A program made the translations under genes and the position numbers. Source: Paramacrobiotus metropolitanus (Eukaryota > Tardigrada > Eutardigrada > Parachela > Macrobiotidae). Taken from it: a DNA stretch of 64,000 bases. The notes under the pieces were generated by a model. It made no database searches. It was not told the DNA's origin and was given only the letters and a program-made list of their open reading frames with translations. The DNA is taken from contig NW_026570300.1 in the NCBI RefSeq assembly GCF_019649055.1, positions 62,001 through 126,000 on the forward strand, written 5' to 3'. Positions 1-11,600 of the stretch are shown here, piece by piece; positions within the stretch are counted from its first letter, which is position 1, and every line of letters starts with the position of its first letter.

Positions 1-354
1 CTTGGCAGATGCTGCAAAGTATGGCCGATGGCGGCCGCAGTGGGGGCCAGTTCAAAGGGCATAGTGAAGTCCTTGATCAAAATGTACGATAGTTTTATAT
101 TTTTCGCCATGAGGAGAGAGGTAGCCGCATACATGTCGATGCATTCGTGATCGCGGTAACCCAGACCAGTTAACACAAGGGCCTTCGTGCGTCGGCTGAT
201 GCTCCGGTCGAGTAAACACCCAAAATAATACCCTTCTGTCTCCCGAAGTCCCGGTTGTTCTTGGTCAGCTTGCAAATCAATGTTAACGAGGATATCTGAA
301 GACAGTATCGAGTTTCCCGTGGTGCTCAGTATCTGATCCCATAGACTGCATACT
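1..354 (-). CDS. Partial exon, probable receptor ligand-binding domain (type I periplasmic-binding-protein-like)
   Basis: The minus strand is open from an acceptor (AG at 355-356, preceded by a pyrimidine-rich tract) to the window edge, giving about 117 codons in phase 1. Readable stretches include GLRETEGYYFGCLLDRSI, TKALVLTGLGYRDHECIDMY and AAAIGHTLQHLP. The order (a statement about a gap or source, a Cys, an alternating hydrophobic segment, then a T-x3-IGHTL segment) resembles the ANF-receptor/type I periplasmic-binding fold of receptor guanylyl cyclases and related receptors. That assignment is by eye and weak. The exon is real: a diverged copy starting at the same splice point and phase lies at 16197. 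The gene continues beyond the left edge and also upstream (rightwards), but no earlier exon was found. Confidence 0.5.
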
Positions 355-840
355 CTGAAACATATTGATAAAACTGTTCTCTGTAACGGTCGGCTGGTGA
401 GCATTCATGTGTCTCTTAAACATGATACGGTATTTACGGTAATGATTATGATATAATATAAGAGCACCGTTTTAGGTTTTAGGTTTACGCATATTTATCT
501 GTGATGCTTTAATTCTCTTTTGTTATTTTTACCGTCTTGCTTTTGCTTGAGAATGAATATCCAGTTGCAACAGGACTTCGGCCAAAATCCCGTGTAGGAA
601 GCTCCCAGTGACGAACTGTCCGTTTTCTGAAATATAGCAAATTTTAGACATACTATCCTGGACAATGGTACCGTTCCTGTTATGTAAAAGGCTTGGATGG
701 TGCGAGCTGGTTGCGGTTCAGTGCAATCCACTGAACATTGGACAGTGGTGAAGTTCAGTGGACACTGACAGTGGAACGTTCAATAGTAAGTGGGTGTAGT
801 CACTAAATGTACTTCTACTCATATAATATCCTTTACAAAT
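355..840. other. Non-coding stretch, intron or upstream flank of the left-edge gene
   Basis: Minus-strand upstream sequence of the receptor-like exon. It contains a short direct duplication of TTTTAGG at 470-483 and a cluster of CAGTGGA/CCACTG words at 720-775. No exon with convincing splice sites was found. Confidence 0.4.
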
Positions 841-1614
841 GGCCCTATAACTTAACATTATGGCTGCATGCGTGCACTGGTCGTAAAAACGGGGGTCGGC
901 TGCATGCACGGGTGACCTTTTCGGGTCAGCACGGGTAGAAGCCGCGTGCACGGAGTTTGGGAACGGGTTGGCTGTGTGCACGGCTAATTTGTTTGTTTTA
1001 AGGATTTTTTGGATAATTGCTTTAATCACGACTATAAAATCATGCCTCTTCTTTTACCAGCAACAGAGTTACTGGGAATTTTTGTGCAATGTCTAGTGCG
1101 AAGTTAATAACGCTTGTAATAGTACTGAGGTACAGTACTAGCACATACTTGAAAACCACTATAAGTACACTGGAATCGAAGAAGTAAGCATTTCTGTAGT
1201 ATTTTGTTCTGTACCATCCGCGATATGGAAAAGCGAAACCTCGTCAAACAGTACTGACTAGCAAAAATTATCTGTAACGACATATTCCCAGATTTTTGCA
1301 CCCTAAAAAGTTTGTAAAAAACCTGTAAAAAAGCTGTTGTACAGATATGTTGTTCAATAAACCATAAAGAGTGATAAAATGGTGTTACAAATGAAAGTTC
1401 GAAAAGCGTATAAATACGTAAATAAAATCTATTTTGAAAGCCGTACACGCATACAACACCTGTGCAAGCGTCCCGTGCATACTGCAGCCAAGGTGTATAA
1501 GGGAATCAATTAAAGGGATAAACCTACATACTGCTGCAGCCAATACCCGTAAGGATTCCCGTGCACGCAGCCAATGCCTGATGCAGTTAACATCGAGCAT
1601 AACTTAAAGGGGCC
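841..1614. mobile_element. Probable non-autonomous DNA transposon with mirrored subterminal repeats
   Basis: The ends are GGCCCTATAACTTA at 841 and its approximate inverse at 1601-1614 (CTTAAAGGGGCC). Inside the left end are about four copies of a GGCTGCATGCACGGG-like word between 858 and 985. Inside the right end, between 1440 and 1590, the same word recurs in the opposite orientation. Mirrored subterminal arrays of this kind are typical transposase-binding sites. No transposase-sized reading frame lies inside and I see no clear target duplication, so the family is not assigned. Confidence 0.45.
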
Positions 1615-2089
1615 AGATCCTTCAACTTTTAACTCAGCCTCCGCACCATCATTGGACGAGTGATTTTCATATTATTGATACATTGTTTTAGCCGAATATC
1701 TGATGGTGAGTTACGTAATATTTTGTAGTTTGTGTAATCAGCTTTACGTCTAAACAATCAAGAGTGACCTGCTACAGCTGTCGACACAGAAAAGTATTAA
1801 CAAATGACTAATGCACTGCAACCCTTCCATTAAGAAATGACTAATGCGTTTCTAAATGCGGCTCGCTGACCTTTAAATTACCTCGCAATAGTTGTGGCAG
1901 CTGTGTTAATTACAAATTTCTGTCAGGACGGTAGCATAATTTCCGTTGCTGCCAACCGTTATTAAAATTTACAGCCTACTGTAGATTGTGATTTTTAGCG
2001 GGGACTTCGCAAGATACTAGGAGCATGGCAAACCGTACGCTTTGTAGTGTACGAGTATAAGTAGTGTTATGTCTTTCTACAGTATGATT
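1615..2089. other. AT-rich intergenic stretch, nothing recognised
   Basis: No coding exon or structured RNA was seen. The direct repeat AAATGACTAATGC occurs at about 1802 and again near 1835, spaced about 33 bases apart. Confidence 0.4.
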
Positions 2090-2500
2090 ACCTCGACTTT
2101 CGCAACAACTTCGAATCCGCTTGACTGTACATTTTTAATAACGGATCACCCACGTATTCAAATATTGATAAAATTTCGGAATTTACTGTTTTACGTAGTC
2201 ACCACTTCCGTCTTACCTCGATACATAAATTTGCAAATCACACCATCTCGTGATAACGTGCTGGTCGCACCTTCAAGCCTTCAACGACGTGCCTTTGTGG
2301 ACTGGCTTACAGTTTTTAACCCGAAGGTTTTCTCTTCACGTTTTTGTGATTTGCAAATTTTTTGTTATGTCAGGTAAAGATAATGGTGAGTTGGTGACTA
2401 CGCAAATTAATTTTGAAATTTTTGTGCAGTTAGGATATTTTAATACGTGTGTGACCTTTCATTCAAAATGTACAAGTTCTCTACAGTCAAACCGATCCGT
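2090..2500. repeat. Large imperfect inverted repeat (MITE-like)
   Basis: The segment around 2125-2245 reads, in reverse complement, like 2343-2460. Shared words in order are GTGATTTGCAAATTT, TGGTGACTACG, AAATTTT, AATACGTG and a TACATTTT near the outer end. The spacer is about 100 bases. Similarity is clear but diverged, and the outer ends fade between about 2090 and 2500. It lies just 3' of the minus-strand gene at 2745-3782. Confidence 0.55.
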
Positions 2501-2744
2501 TGTTAAGAAAAGTCGAACGGATGTATACAAATATTTTGATTCATCGTTGTGTCGAAGAAAGCTTTTTCACAGTTTCAAAAATACATTTTATTGATTCGGC
2601 CAAATACACATTGATAAGGGCAATGGAGACCTGCTCACGTACGTAATCACATTAGTTCGAGTACATCTACAGATACGTAAGCCATAAAAATGCTGTTTAT
2701 ATAGGTGTCGCTAAGTGTGCTGTATGTACATTCTGCTTGAACAA

Positions 2745-3782
2745 TTACGCCTTCTTTTCGAACTCAGTAATTAAAAGCGTTTGTAACGTACTCGGACATG
2801 TTTGGCAGTCCAGTTCCGGATTGCTGGGAGAGTGTTCACAGACAGGTTTGTACGGGCAAGTGAGATTGTCACAACTGGCCGGCATATTTCGGCAATGGCA
2901 TGGCAGGTGCTGCGATTGGTGTAATGTACGAAAATCGTAGTGCGCCCCATTGGAGTATGATTTATACTCGAATCTGCTACCGATTACAAAATCATTCAAA
3001 AGGGCCACACGCTCATCACCGAAATGGCGGAAGCATTCAAGCAATTCTTCAGCAACTCGCGACATCTTCGCCGGGAAATCTGCTGTTAGAACAAACCGGG
3101 GGACGTCGCCTGGCGTCATCTCGCGCCTGATTCCCAGAAACAGCCTGCAGGTCATCGTATTCCCCACAATTCTCAAGAAACAGCGATCCCGTCTGTTGTA
3201 GATGCTGTAACCAGCTCCAAAAAATAGTAAATCGGTAAACTGTATGATATCGTGTTCAGTCAGTGGCTGGAGCACGCTCGCATTCTTCGCTTCCAAGGTA
3301 AATTTGATCACAGGTAGTTCAGTCAGCTGGTGAAACAACGGTGGTTGCTCGGGAGGAAGGTCTTGAACGATTTGCCACAGATGGACAACATGCTGTTGAC
3401 TCATACTGTCGGCATCTGTTGCATCCAGAGATACGTAGCATAACGCTTTGCTTTCAACGCAACAATCACTTAGCAGTTTGCCCGGACGAAAAATGTATGG
3501 CCCATTATCATTCCCGCGCACAGCGACGTGAACTGACAAAGAAATTTTATCGGGTCCAGCAGGAGCGCTTGATCCCCTGATCGGAAAACGATGATGCTGC
3601 CATACATAGCGTGAATCGATCCAGAATGGGGGAATTTTTGGGCTGTCCAGATTGAGAAATACCATTTCGCCATCGATATCTTCGATATATGCCAAACACC
3701 ATGCATAATCATCGCGTTTCACCAGAACGGTGTTTCCCATATTGATCTGATCTCGGAAGCGTTTCCGCCGAAAGAACGCCAT
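2745..3782 (-). CDS. Unrecognised protein with Tudor-like N-terminus and C-terminal Cys/His module, copy 1
   Basis: Single-exon reading frame of 345 residues starting MAFFRRKRFRDQINMGNTV. Residues about 14-62 (NTVLVKRDDYAWCLAYIEDIDG, then WIDSRYVWQHH) look like a small SH3-like barrel of the Tudor/Agenet type, because of the alternating V/A-x-Y/W-x-A-x-I-x-D-I-D-G strand pattern. A middle part carries VESKALCYVSLD and VVHLWQIVQDLP. The C-terminus holds an ordered set of eight possible metal ligands, CxCx6Cx4Cx5CxHx8Cx2C, with CPYKPVCEH inside. Copy 2 at 12438-13679 aligns along the full length with identical ligand spacing, which argues for purifying selection. Copy 2 has an intron where this copy is continuous, so this one may be an intron-less retrocopy. 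I do not know the family; chromatin or nucleic-acid binding is only a guess. Confidence 0.75.
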   Translation of the reverse strand: MAFFRRKRFRDQINMGNTVLVKRDDYAWCLAYIEDIDGEMVFLNLDSPKIPPFWIDSRYVWQHHRFPIRGSSAPAGPDKISLSVHVAVRGNDNGPYIFRPGKLLSDCCVESKALCYVSLDATDADSMSQQHVVHLWQIVQDLPPEQPPLFHQLTELPVIKFTLEAKNASVLQPLTEHDIIQFTDLLFFGAGYSIYNRRDRCFLRIVGNTMTCRLFLGIRREMTPGDVPRFVLTADFPAKMSRVAEELLECFRHFGDERVALLNDFVIGSRFEYKSYSNGAHYDFRTLHQSQHLPCHCRNMPASCDNLTCPYKPVCEHSPSNPELDCQTCPSTLQTLLITEFEKKA

Positions 3783-4386
3783 TTATCTGAGAATTAATGT
3801 GCTATCTGGCGCTCAGATGAACTCCAAGAAACAAATTAATAATTGTAAGGAATTTATTGTCTCCCTGCTATCAAGTCAGGGCGATGAAACTGGCACACGT
3901 ACTGGAGCTAAAAATCTTTTGCTAGACTGATTTCAGATTGAGGTTTGCGACATATCGAGTAACTTTGCACTGTTTGCAGTCGGTCTGCACTGTTTAATTC
4001 TCTTTCTCTCAGGGTTCCGTGATGTGGAAAAACTTTTCCCTGCATTGTTTTCATCGGGGCTGATGTTTGATTAGCTTCGCCCAGCAGCAGGATAGACGAA
4101 AACTGCCTTCCCAACTGCTTTATATTCTTGTACACCCTTGTGGCTTGTACCATAATGCATATAAACAGCATGCACTACGCTTGTACGTGTCATATATTTT
4201 CAAAGGCACCAGGGCCGCCTGACAAATTCCTCTAGTTTAATTTGTTCGTATAGAAGGTAGATAAGGCACTAGAACAAGAAAGGCATAAACAGAATGGCAG
4301 TAAAAGCCGGACTGAAATTAATCTAATTGTCCTGGGTGAACAGTTTAACCAACACTGTACCTAGAGTACAGTCTTGGCACAACTTA
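3783..4386. other. Upstream flank of copy 1
   Basis: Intergenic sequence 5' of the minus-strand gene. A stretch at 3908-4171 is open on the minus strand for 87 codons but shows no family resemblance or splice signals, so I treat it as chance. Confidence 0.4.
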
Positions 4387-5493
4387 TGCTAGGTCCATAC
4401 TTCAGTTGTAAGAAAAAGTTGTACAACAAATCGTAGTCTTAAAATGGGAACTACGATTACAACATTCGTAGTTGCAGTTACCAGGATGTTGTAGCAATGT
4501 TGTGCAATTTTTACTTTCTGCAACACTTTCCGACCATACTTCAACCACAACTAAAATTTAAGCCAACCCAGCACAGACGCGATTGGGGGAGATTGTCCCG
4601 CTTATTTTTATTAACAAGCGGAAGCAACCCTTTTATTAAGTTTATAATACCACTGACCAAACGAAAATATACAGAAATACAATATATCAATCATGGTCGC
4701 TATCATACCAAAAAAACCATTATAATATAAATGCAGACTTTTGTAGTTACTACAGTGAATCGAGTTTCTAAAAATGTATCGGCATAGTTATAATAATACA
4801 GAGTGAGAAACATAGTTTTGATGTTACTAAAGAGGGCAGAGGTCTGTAAAAAAATGGCGCATAACCTGCAGACTACAGAGTATTAACCGCTTTTAACTGG
4901 AAGCCGTTTTACGGCCCAGCGCCCTTCAGTTATTTTACCATTTTCCTGCTCGGCATCAACGAACCCGGCTGCAACATACCGGCGCGATCTCGCCTAGGTA
5001 CTGTCGCGCATAAAATTTCTTTAGGTATGTATTCCTTCAGGATATGGCAATCAGTTCATAGGTTACGTCATATTGATATCAGGTAATGAGTATGCTTCAA
5101 GTAATGATTATGTATCAAGTAATGTATCAAGTAATGATTATGTATCAAGTAATGAGTATGTATGTAATGAGTGTGTTTTATTAATTTAAAGAGTATCATT
5201 GCAAGTAGAGTTATAAACACATATAATAATAATTATGGTAATTCTGAGAAAATTAGCCATTGGCCAGTTTTCTACAATGTTGCAGAAAGGAAGAGAAGCC
5301 CCTCCCTCCTGAAACATCGATTTACAACAAATTTTTTGTTGTACAACATTTTTCTTACAACACGCAGCGTCCATACTTTCGAGAATTACAAAAAAAAATG
5401 CTACAACAAACTCGACTCTCGTGCATACTTTTTCTACGATTGTTGTAAGATTTCTATTGTATTCCGAATTACAACTGAAGTATGGACCTAGCA
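4387..5493. mobile_element. Non-autonomous DNA transposon, PIF/Harbinger-like, 1107 bp
   Basis: Perfect 25-bp terminal inverted repeats begin TGCTAGGTCCATACTTCAGT at 4387 and end with the inverse at 5493. They are flanked by the trinucleotide TTA on both sides (4384-4386 and 5494-5496). A TWA (TTA/TAA) target duplication is the hallmark of PIF/Harbinger elements. Subterminal words related to the TIR (CCATACTT, GTTGTAA/TTACAAC) recur near both ends, for example at 4530-4555 and 5372-5390. Internal reading frames do not exceed 106 codons and none resembles a transposase. Positions 5085-5170 hold a short tandem array of TCAAGTAATGATTATGTA-like units. Confidence 0.8.
5085..5170. repeat. Short tandem repeat inside the Harbinger-like element
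   Basis: Four to five imperfect copies of a unit of about 12-18 bases built from TCAAGTAATGA(T/G)TATGTA. The copies differ by internal deletion. Confidence 0.7.
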
Positions 5494-5572
5494 TTATCCT
5501 CGTGGGGGCAATCGTTTCCTTCTTCTATACTACGAGAAATTCAAGGTTATACCATGGTACAAAATAATAATA

Positions 5573-5990
5573 ATTATTTTGCACCGTCACTAAAGTGGTC
5601 ATACTATATGTATTACGTTTGTCGCTATTATACACTGAAAGGTCAACAATGTTTTCAGAAGGGCTGAGCCGCTTTTTCCGTCACAATTTCCGGTGTCACT
5701 GCAAGTAACACATAGAACGTTTAAATCAGATCTGCGGATTACAAAGCCGTGTACACCGGAAGTAAGTCAAACTGCCCAGACAGCCATCGGCCCGTCGATA
5801 CATGATACATATACGCGAGGTCCCCGGTGACACTGAGCTTAACCGGCAACTGTTGGAGACGTCACTGAGATTAGCCCAGTTGCGACACAATACATTAAAA
5901 GACGTGACTGAGGTCAGCCCAGTCGCGACAACAATACACTGCTGCTGAGAATTAATTCGTGCACAATGGATTTCCTTTACTGACGTCACA
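5573..5990. repeat. Interspersed repeat family R1, copy A
   Basis: Shares an ordered set of words with 7225-7670 and 34755-35300: GGTCAACAATG, a GGGCTGAGCCGCTTTTTCC block, AAGCCGTGTACACCGGAAGT, and GTGCACAATGGAT near its right end. No terminal repeats or coding capacity were recognised. The 5' part present in the other two copies is missing here. Confidence 0.55.
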
Positions 5991-7224
5991 ATTCGAGTCT
6001 TATTGTTAGATCGAGGACGATCGTTCTAATGGACCGATTACGATTCACGACAGATCTTGCGATGCGAACACAGATTAAAAGAGTTTACACCAATAATGTA
6101 CTAGAAATGATTTGAATTGATTGCTACAGTTCGAAGTAAATGAATGGTAACCATTTTTCGGTTACAGGCAGTATGAGGCATATTGTAATCTGTAGGTTTT
6201 ATTGGCGCAATTTTTCTCTCACACTCCCGTGTGAAAGAAGACCCGGCAAAAGAACTAGAAATAGAAACCTCTATGAAAAAAGCAAAGACCGCTACTCTTC
6301 CGTTTGTGTCTGGTTTTCCTGCCTGTTTTCATACGAAGATGCTTTTCGCCTATACTCTGTTCCACAAAAACATGCCCTTAATCGTAATCGGATCTAAGTC
6401 TTCGTTTGGGATGTCTGGTTTATATTCTCAATATCACGAAATGGATACTACGATCGACGACAATGTCTATTCGTCGACGACAATTTGAAGTTGACTATAC
6501 AGAACAAGGTCATCACATTCTTCTGCCTGCTGTCCAGCTGAGTCGAAAAAGGAAGACTCGTGCTAGTGAATTTGGTGTAACGCCATTAACGGCGCAGTGC
6601 GCACCTTCGTTCCGCATACAGTTTGTACAGTATACCGTAGTACATTTTTATTTTCATTTTGACTGGGATTTAAAACACTCGTAAAGTAACTACAGAGTGA
6701 GTGTACTACTGTGAGTGGTGAGTAAAACAGTAGTGAGTAAAACAGAGTAGTGAGTAAATAACTACGTAATATCAATAGCAGTCAAATAACATCGATTTCT
6801 GCGGTGACCCGGAGTATTACGATTTTACAACATACGTACCTGCATAAACGCTTTGTACAGTCATGCATGAGGCGAAACCTCGAGTGGCTGACTGGAGAAG
6901 TAGAGGGAAGGTGTATGTATATATACATTTTATTCTATGCATAATGTCAAATTGAATTCCAAGGGCAACTGCTGATAGCGAATGCTTTAATTATTGTGCA
7001 TTATAAAATTCAGTCAGTCCGCGAATGACTCCGAATCCACCGGCGAGTGAGAAAACAGTCACATTGACCAGACTATATATTGAGTGCTGTGCCTCAGGGT
7101 TTGTCTGCTCGGAAATAAACTAAACTATAAACTAAACTAAAGCGCCGAAAGAGGTTAGATTGTGTGAATGATAGACAAAACAAAGCAAGCATAAGAACAT
7201 AAAAAGGAGAGGTAGAGCACGCAT
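5991..7224. other. Intergenic stretch with minor simple repeats
   Basis: Contains a short GTGAGTAAAACAGTA tandem at about 6716-6760 and a run built from AAACTAAACTA at 7118-7142, which could be the tail of an old retroposon. No convincing exon; reading frames of 85-92 codons at 6140-6684 overlap each other in different frames and look like chance. Confidence 0.4.
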
Positions 7225-7670
7225 ACATAATCGCCATGCGGTTGCCGGTAGGCGAAAGAACAAATGATCTGGCTGCATTAGTACATGGAGACTGATGGAG
7301 TTACCATCACATATATATACATACGAATGTTGAATCTTTCACAGAATCGAAAATCTGGGACCAAATGCCGCTGACCTATGGAAAATTACAAATTTCTGGG
7401 AACTTCTAAACCGAGCGAGTACTTACGTTTATGGCCCATATGCATAAGTATAGCAGAGTAAGTATTAACAACTGGAAAACCAAAATATAGCAAGGTATTA
7501 TACGCGTTTAGCCAGACTACTGTTAAGTGAAAAGTTACCATTGTGTGTAACTGGTATTATTTACAAAAAGGGTCAGCCTTTTTTTACCGGCATTGCTGCT
7601 ATTAAGGATTAAAGCCGTGTACACCGGAATTACTGTAAATTATAAATCCAACTGCCCGGACAGCGTAACC
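7225..7670. repeat. Interspersed repeat family R1, copy B
   Basis: Begins with CGCCATGCGGTTGCCGG and continues with AAATTACAAATTTCTGGGA, TTACCATTGTGTGTAAC, ACAAAAAGGGTCAGCC and AAGCCGTGTACACCGGAA, in the same order as the copy at 34755. Diverged by point changes and by an internal insertion of about 120 bases between the second and third words. Confidence 0.65.
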
Positions 7671-8600
7671 GCAGTTAAAGCACTCAAGTACAGCTGTTTC
7701 CTCCTGTGGGTGTTGAGACTTTGAGGCCTTTCGGACCGGAAGACTCTGTTGATCAGCAAACTGGCAGGAAAATAAACCAGCAAGCAGATGGGCATTAGCA
7801 ATGAAATATCTGCACCGCCGCCAACGGATCGGTATCCAAATTCAACGTGAAAACGTGGCATCCATCTTGGGAACGAAATCAGCTTCGAGTAACTTGTACC
7901 AACTACCAAGTGTTCCCTGTTGTGCGGCCGTCAGTTTCCGTTTTTTGCTAAACGGTATATGATATTTGCTTTTTGAATTTTCTACAGAGTATGTGCGATT
8001 TTAAGCAACATTTTTGACAATAGAGCCGCCCTGAAACACACACTAATTAACGATTGTCGGTAGAATAGTACTCCAGAGTACAGTGCAGTCACTGCAGCAG
8101 ATAAATGGTACAGAGAAAATCTAAAGTGCTGAAAAATAATATCCCCGTCACCCGTTGTGCAGCAGTTGATAAAATTGTTAACCGTTATATTTTAATACCA
8201 CCTACATTTGCTTATTTAGCAAATTAGCACAGAAACACGAAGGCTATCTGTTATCAAGGAAGGAACATTCGAACATACTGGAGCCGAAAGTAAAGATATT
8301 TTAATTTGACGCGCGAAAGCCGACGCACGAGGGTGTTCTCGTAATTATCCAAGTAAACGGTGATCCCTTATTTCGCGTCTTGTTTTGTATGGATACGAAG
8401 TACTTTAAAGATATTTAGAACGTAAATGGAAATATTTATGTTTTTGTCTAGTATGAATGGAAATGCTTTCTACGCAACTGTAGTGCATATGCTGGATACT
8501 CCTTCGCTAATATTGTGTCGAATTGGCTGACCGAGGCTGCGTCACTTCCTGTGCTGCGATGCTATTTCAGCCAGACTTAGTGTGATTGTCAGAAATGTGA
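7671..8600. other. Intergenic stretch, nothing recognised
   Basis: The minus strand is open at 7640-7909 with a hydrophobic run (PICLLVYFPASLLI), but it overlaps the edge of a repeat copy and has no splice or homology support. Otherwise no features. Confidence 0.35.
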
Positions 8601-11600
8601 ACTATAATAACTATAAGAATTATGACAACTACGCACTTGTATGATAACTTCCTGCATGGTGGCATATGCATGGTGGCTGGTGGATATTTTAATATCCACC
8701 AGGCCAGCCAGTATTTTACTGTTATTTCCTGACATGGCTAGCTATTCTAATTAAAAATATTTTTAAGTGATTAATTTTCGTGTTTCGCGTAGTTTAAGTG
8801 CCTATAAGCACAAGATAACTCACATTAGTTGAAATGGGAAGACCAAAACAGTGTAGACTTTCGACCGTTGCATTTCATCACTTGAATATCCAGGGCTTAT
8901 CGTATGCCAAAGTCGATCTTATTCAACAGTTATTGAGTAATGAAGATAACTGTTCGAAAATATTATGTTTATCCGAATCACACCTGTCTATGCATGATCC
9001 TGATCAGCTCTATGCGCTTCCTGGATACCAGCTCCTTCGCAAGGACCGTAGTAAAGCATCAGGAAAATCTAAGGGTGGTGGCCTGTTATTATACGTTCCT
9101 TCTCATATACCGTGCTCAGAAGTTCGCAGATCGGATACATGTGGCAGATGTGAAAGTTTATGGGCAGTTTTGCAAGTCGGACAGCGGAAAGTTCTTGTAG
9201 GGCTTCTCTACAGAGCTCCTGATGCCAGCGCCTTTGACACGGAGTTCTTGTTCAGTCACGTTGATGAGATGCTTGTAAAATATCCTGGCCATGATCAGGT
9301 GGTATGTGGGGACATAAATGTGGATGTTTCTGTGCCTTCTTCCCCCTATTACCGTCACTACCGCGATTTAATGAACCACCATGCGTTGTCGGACAAGGTG
9401 AGTGGATTCACGAGAGTGGCATGTCGAATCCGAAGAAAGGACGGCGCAGTGTTGAATAGTGCGAAGAAGATCGATATCATGTTGTGTTCACCAGCGGAGA
9501 GTTACACCTCAGCGCCACCGGAAGACGTAAGTTTTTCAGACCATCGTTTGTGCAGAACAGTCGCGTCGTACAAATCTGCAATTCCCATTCACAAAACCAT
9601 TACGTTTCGCCTATGGAAGCATACAACCATAGAAGAATTCCACCGAAGAATCAGAGAAGTTTCCGAAAACTACAGTGATTACGACAAATCTGTCCCAGTT
9701 GACGATTTTGTGTCAAGTTACATCCAGGAATTAAACAATATTGTCGATCATTGTTTACCGTTACGAACCCGCAGGGTTCGTCAAAAAGAGCCCCCCTGGA
9801 TGAGCGTGCCCCTAAAAACATTGATCGAGGGAAAGAATGAAGCCTACCGCCTCAGATGTCAGTTCCGTGACTCGCTAGAATTTGAGCAGTACGACAAGCA
9901 ATTTAAGACTATGAAGAAAGCAGTGCGTTCGATGATCCTGGATGAAAAGCGAAAATTCTTCGCTCAAAACAGAGGAGAAACCGAAAAAATATGGCGGGAG
10001 TTAGCCAGACTGCTTCGTAAATGCAAAGAAAAAGAAGAGTCATCAGTGGATCCCAACGTGCTGAACGCGCACTTTGTTGCACAAGGATTGCACGGAAACG
10101 ACCACCCTGTACCTTGCATGCCCCCCGAGGGCGGTGACACTAACCCATTGCTTTGCAGGTTTACCGATGTATCAGTTGACGTTGTTGCACTTTTGCTGAA
10201 AGGGATGGCAAAACGGAAGAAGAGCGCTGGTCCCTGCGGGATGCCTAGCAGAATCCTGGCAGGCGTGAACCAGTATCTTACTAAACCGCTAACGATCATG
10301 ATTAACGCATCCCTGAAAGCAGGAGTGTACCCAACGATTTTCAAAAGCGCTGACGTAGTCGCCATCCCGAAGCAGACCAATGCACGACAGCCGGATGATT
10401 TCAGACCAATTTCACTGGTGTGCAACATATCGAAAGCTTTCGAGAAAGTTGTACAAAACCAGCTTGTAGCCGTTTTGAAGACCGGGAATGTGTTTTCTGA
10501 GAAGCAATCCGGATTCCGGGACGGACACTCGTGCGAAACCTTACTGCTGAAACTGTCCGAAAAGTGGAGAAAAACAATGGATGCTGGGAAAATTACAGCT
10601 TTATGCCTAAATGACCTTAAAAAGGCATTCGATTCTGTTTCCCATGCGAAAATGATTGAAAAGTTACACGCGATTGGCATCCGTGGTGGCGCGCTAAAAT
10701 GGTTTCACAGCTACCTGACTTCCCGAAAACAGCGCGTTAAGATGATCCGGAATGTGTCAGACTGGCTGCCAGTGCAATCGGGTGTGCCCCAGGGAACACG
10801 TCTGGCTCCGGTGCTCTACACGCTGTACACAAACGACATGCTACCGGGACTCGACGCCGAATGCTTTGCGGATGACACCGTGCTGTATGGTGTCGGCACC
10901 ACCCACGCGGAGGCAGCTTTGAATCTTGGCATTCAAGTTGATAAGGCGACCACCTGGTTTGCAGCGAACACCCTGTGCGTAAACGAGAAGAAATGTAAAC
11001 TTATTTACATCTGTCCACAATCAAGGAAAAACCAGCCTGCGCCTACAGTCAGGATGAACGGTCACCAGCTGGAAGCGGAAACATGCGTAAAATACCTCGG
11101 CATTTACATCGATCAAAATTTAAAGTGGGAGGAACATTTCAGCCATATACTGCGGAAAGTTAACTACGGCATCGCAATGATAAACGCAGCGAAAGAAGGC
11201 CTGGACATGTCACAGCGCAGGAGTCTTTACCATGCCTGTGTGCAACCACATTTCGACTACGGGTCGGATACGTGGTCACCAGCATCTTCGACTCTACGCG
11301 ACAAGTTGACCAGAGCCCAACGGAAAGCACTGCAGGCCATTACTGACTACAAGGAGCGGGTAACCCCCGAGCTGTATCAGCGATTGCGCATCCTGCCGGT
11401 ATTTGACCGTTGGAAGCAGTCAGAAGCCGTTTGGTTGTATAAGATCTACAACCATGAAGTGTACAAACTTCCGCCCTACCTGGTTGAACTGATCGACTTC
11501 AAGGATCTGTCACCGCAGTACAATCTCAGGAAGCCGAAACGAATCCAAGCCAGAGCGAAACAGAAAATCGGAGAAAGCACGCTGGCCATGCGGTTAAAGA

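Noticed and set aside
7640-7909. 89-codon minus-strand frame with a possible membrane segment
   Set aside because: It overlaps the edge of an interspersed repeat and has no supporting splice sites.
9964-10680. 238-codon minus-strand frame inside the LINE
   Set aside because: It is the antisense shadow of the intact reverse transcriptase ORF.
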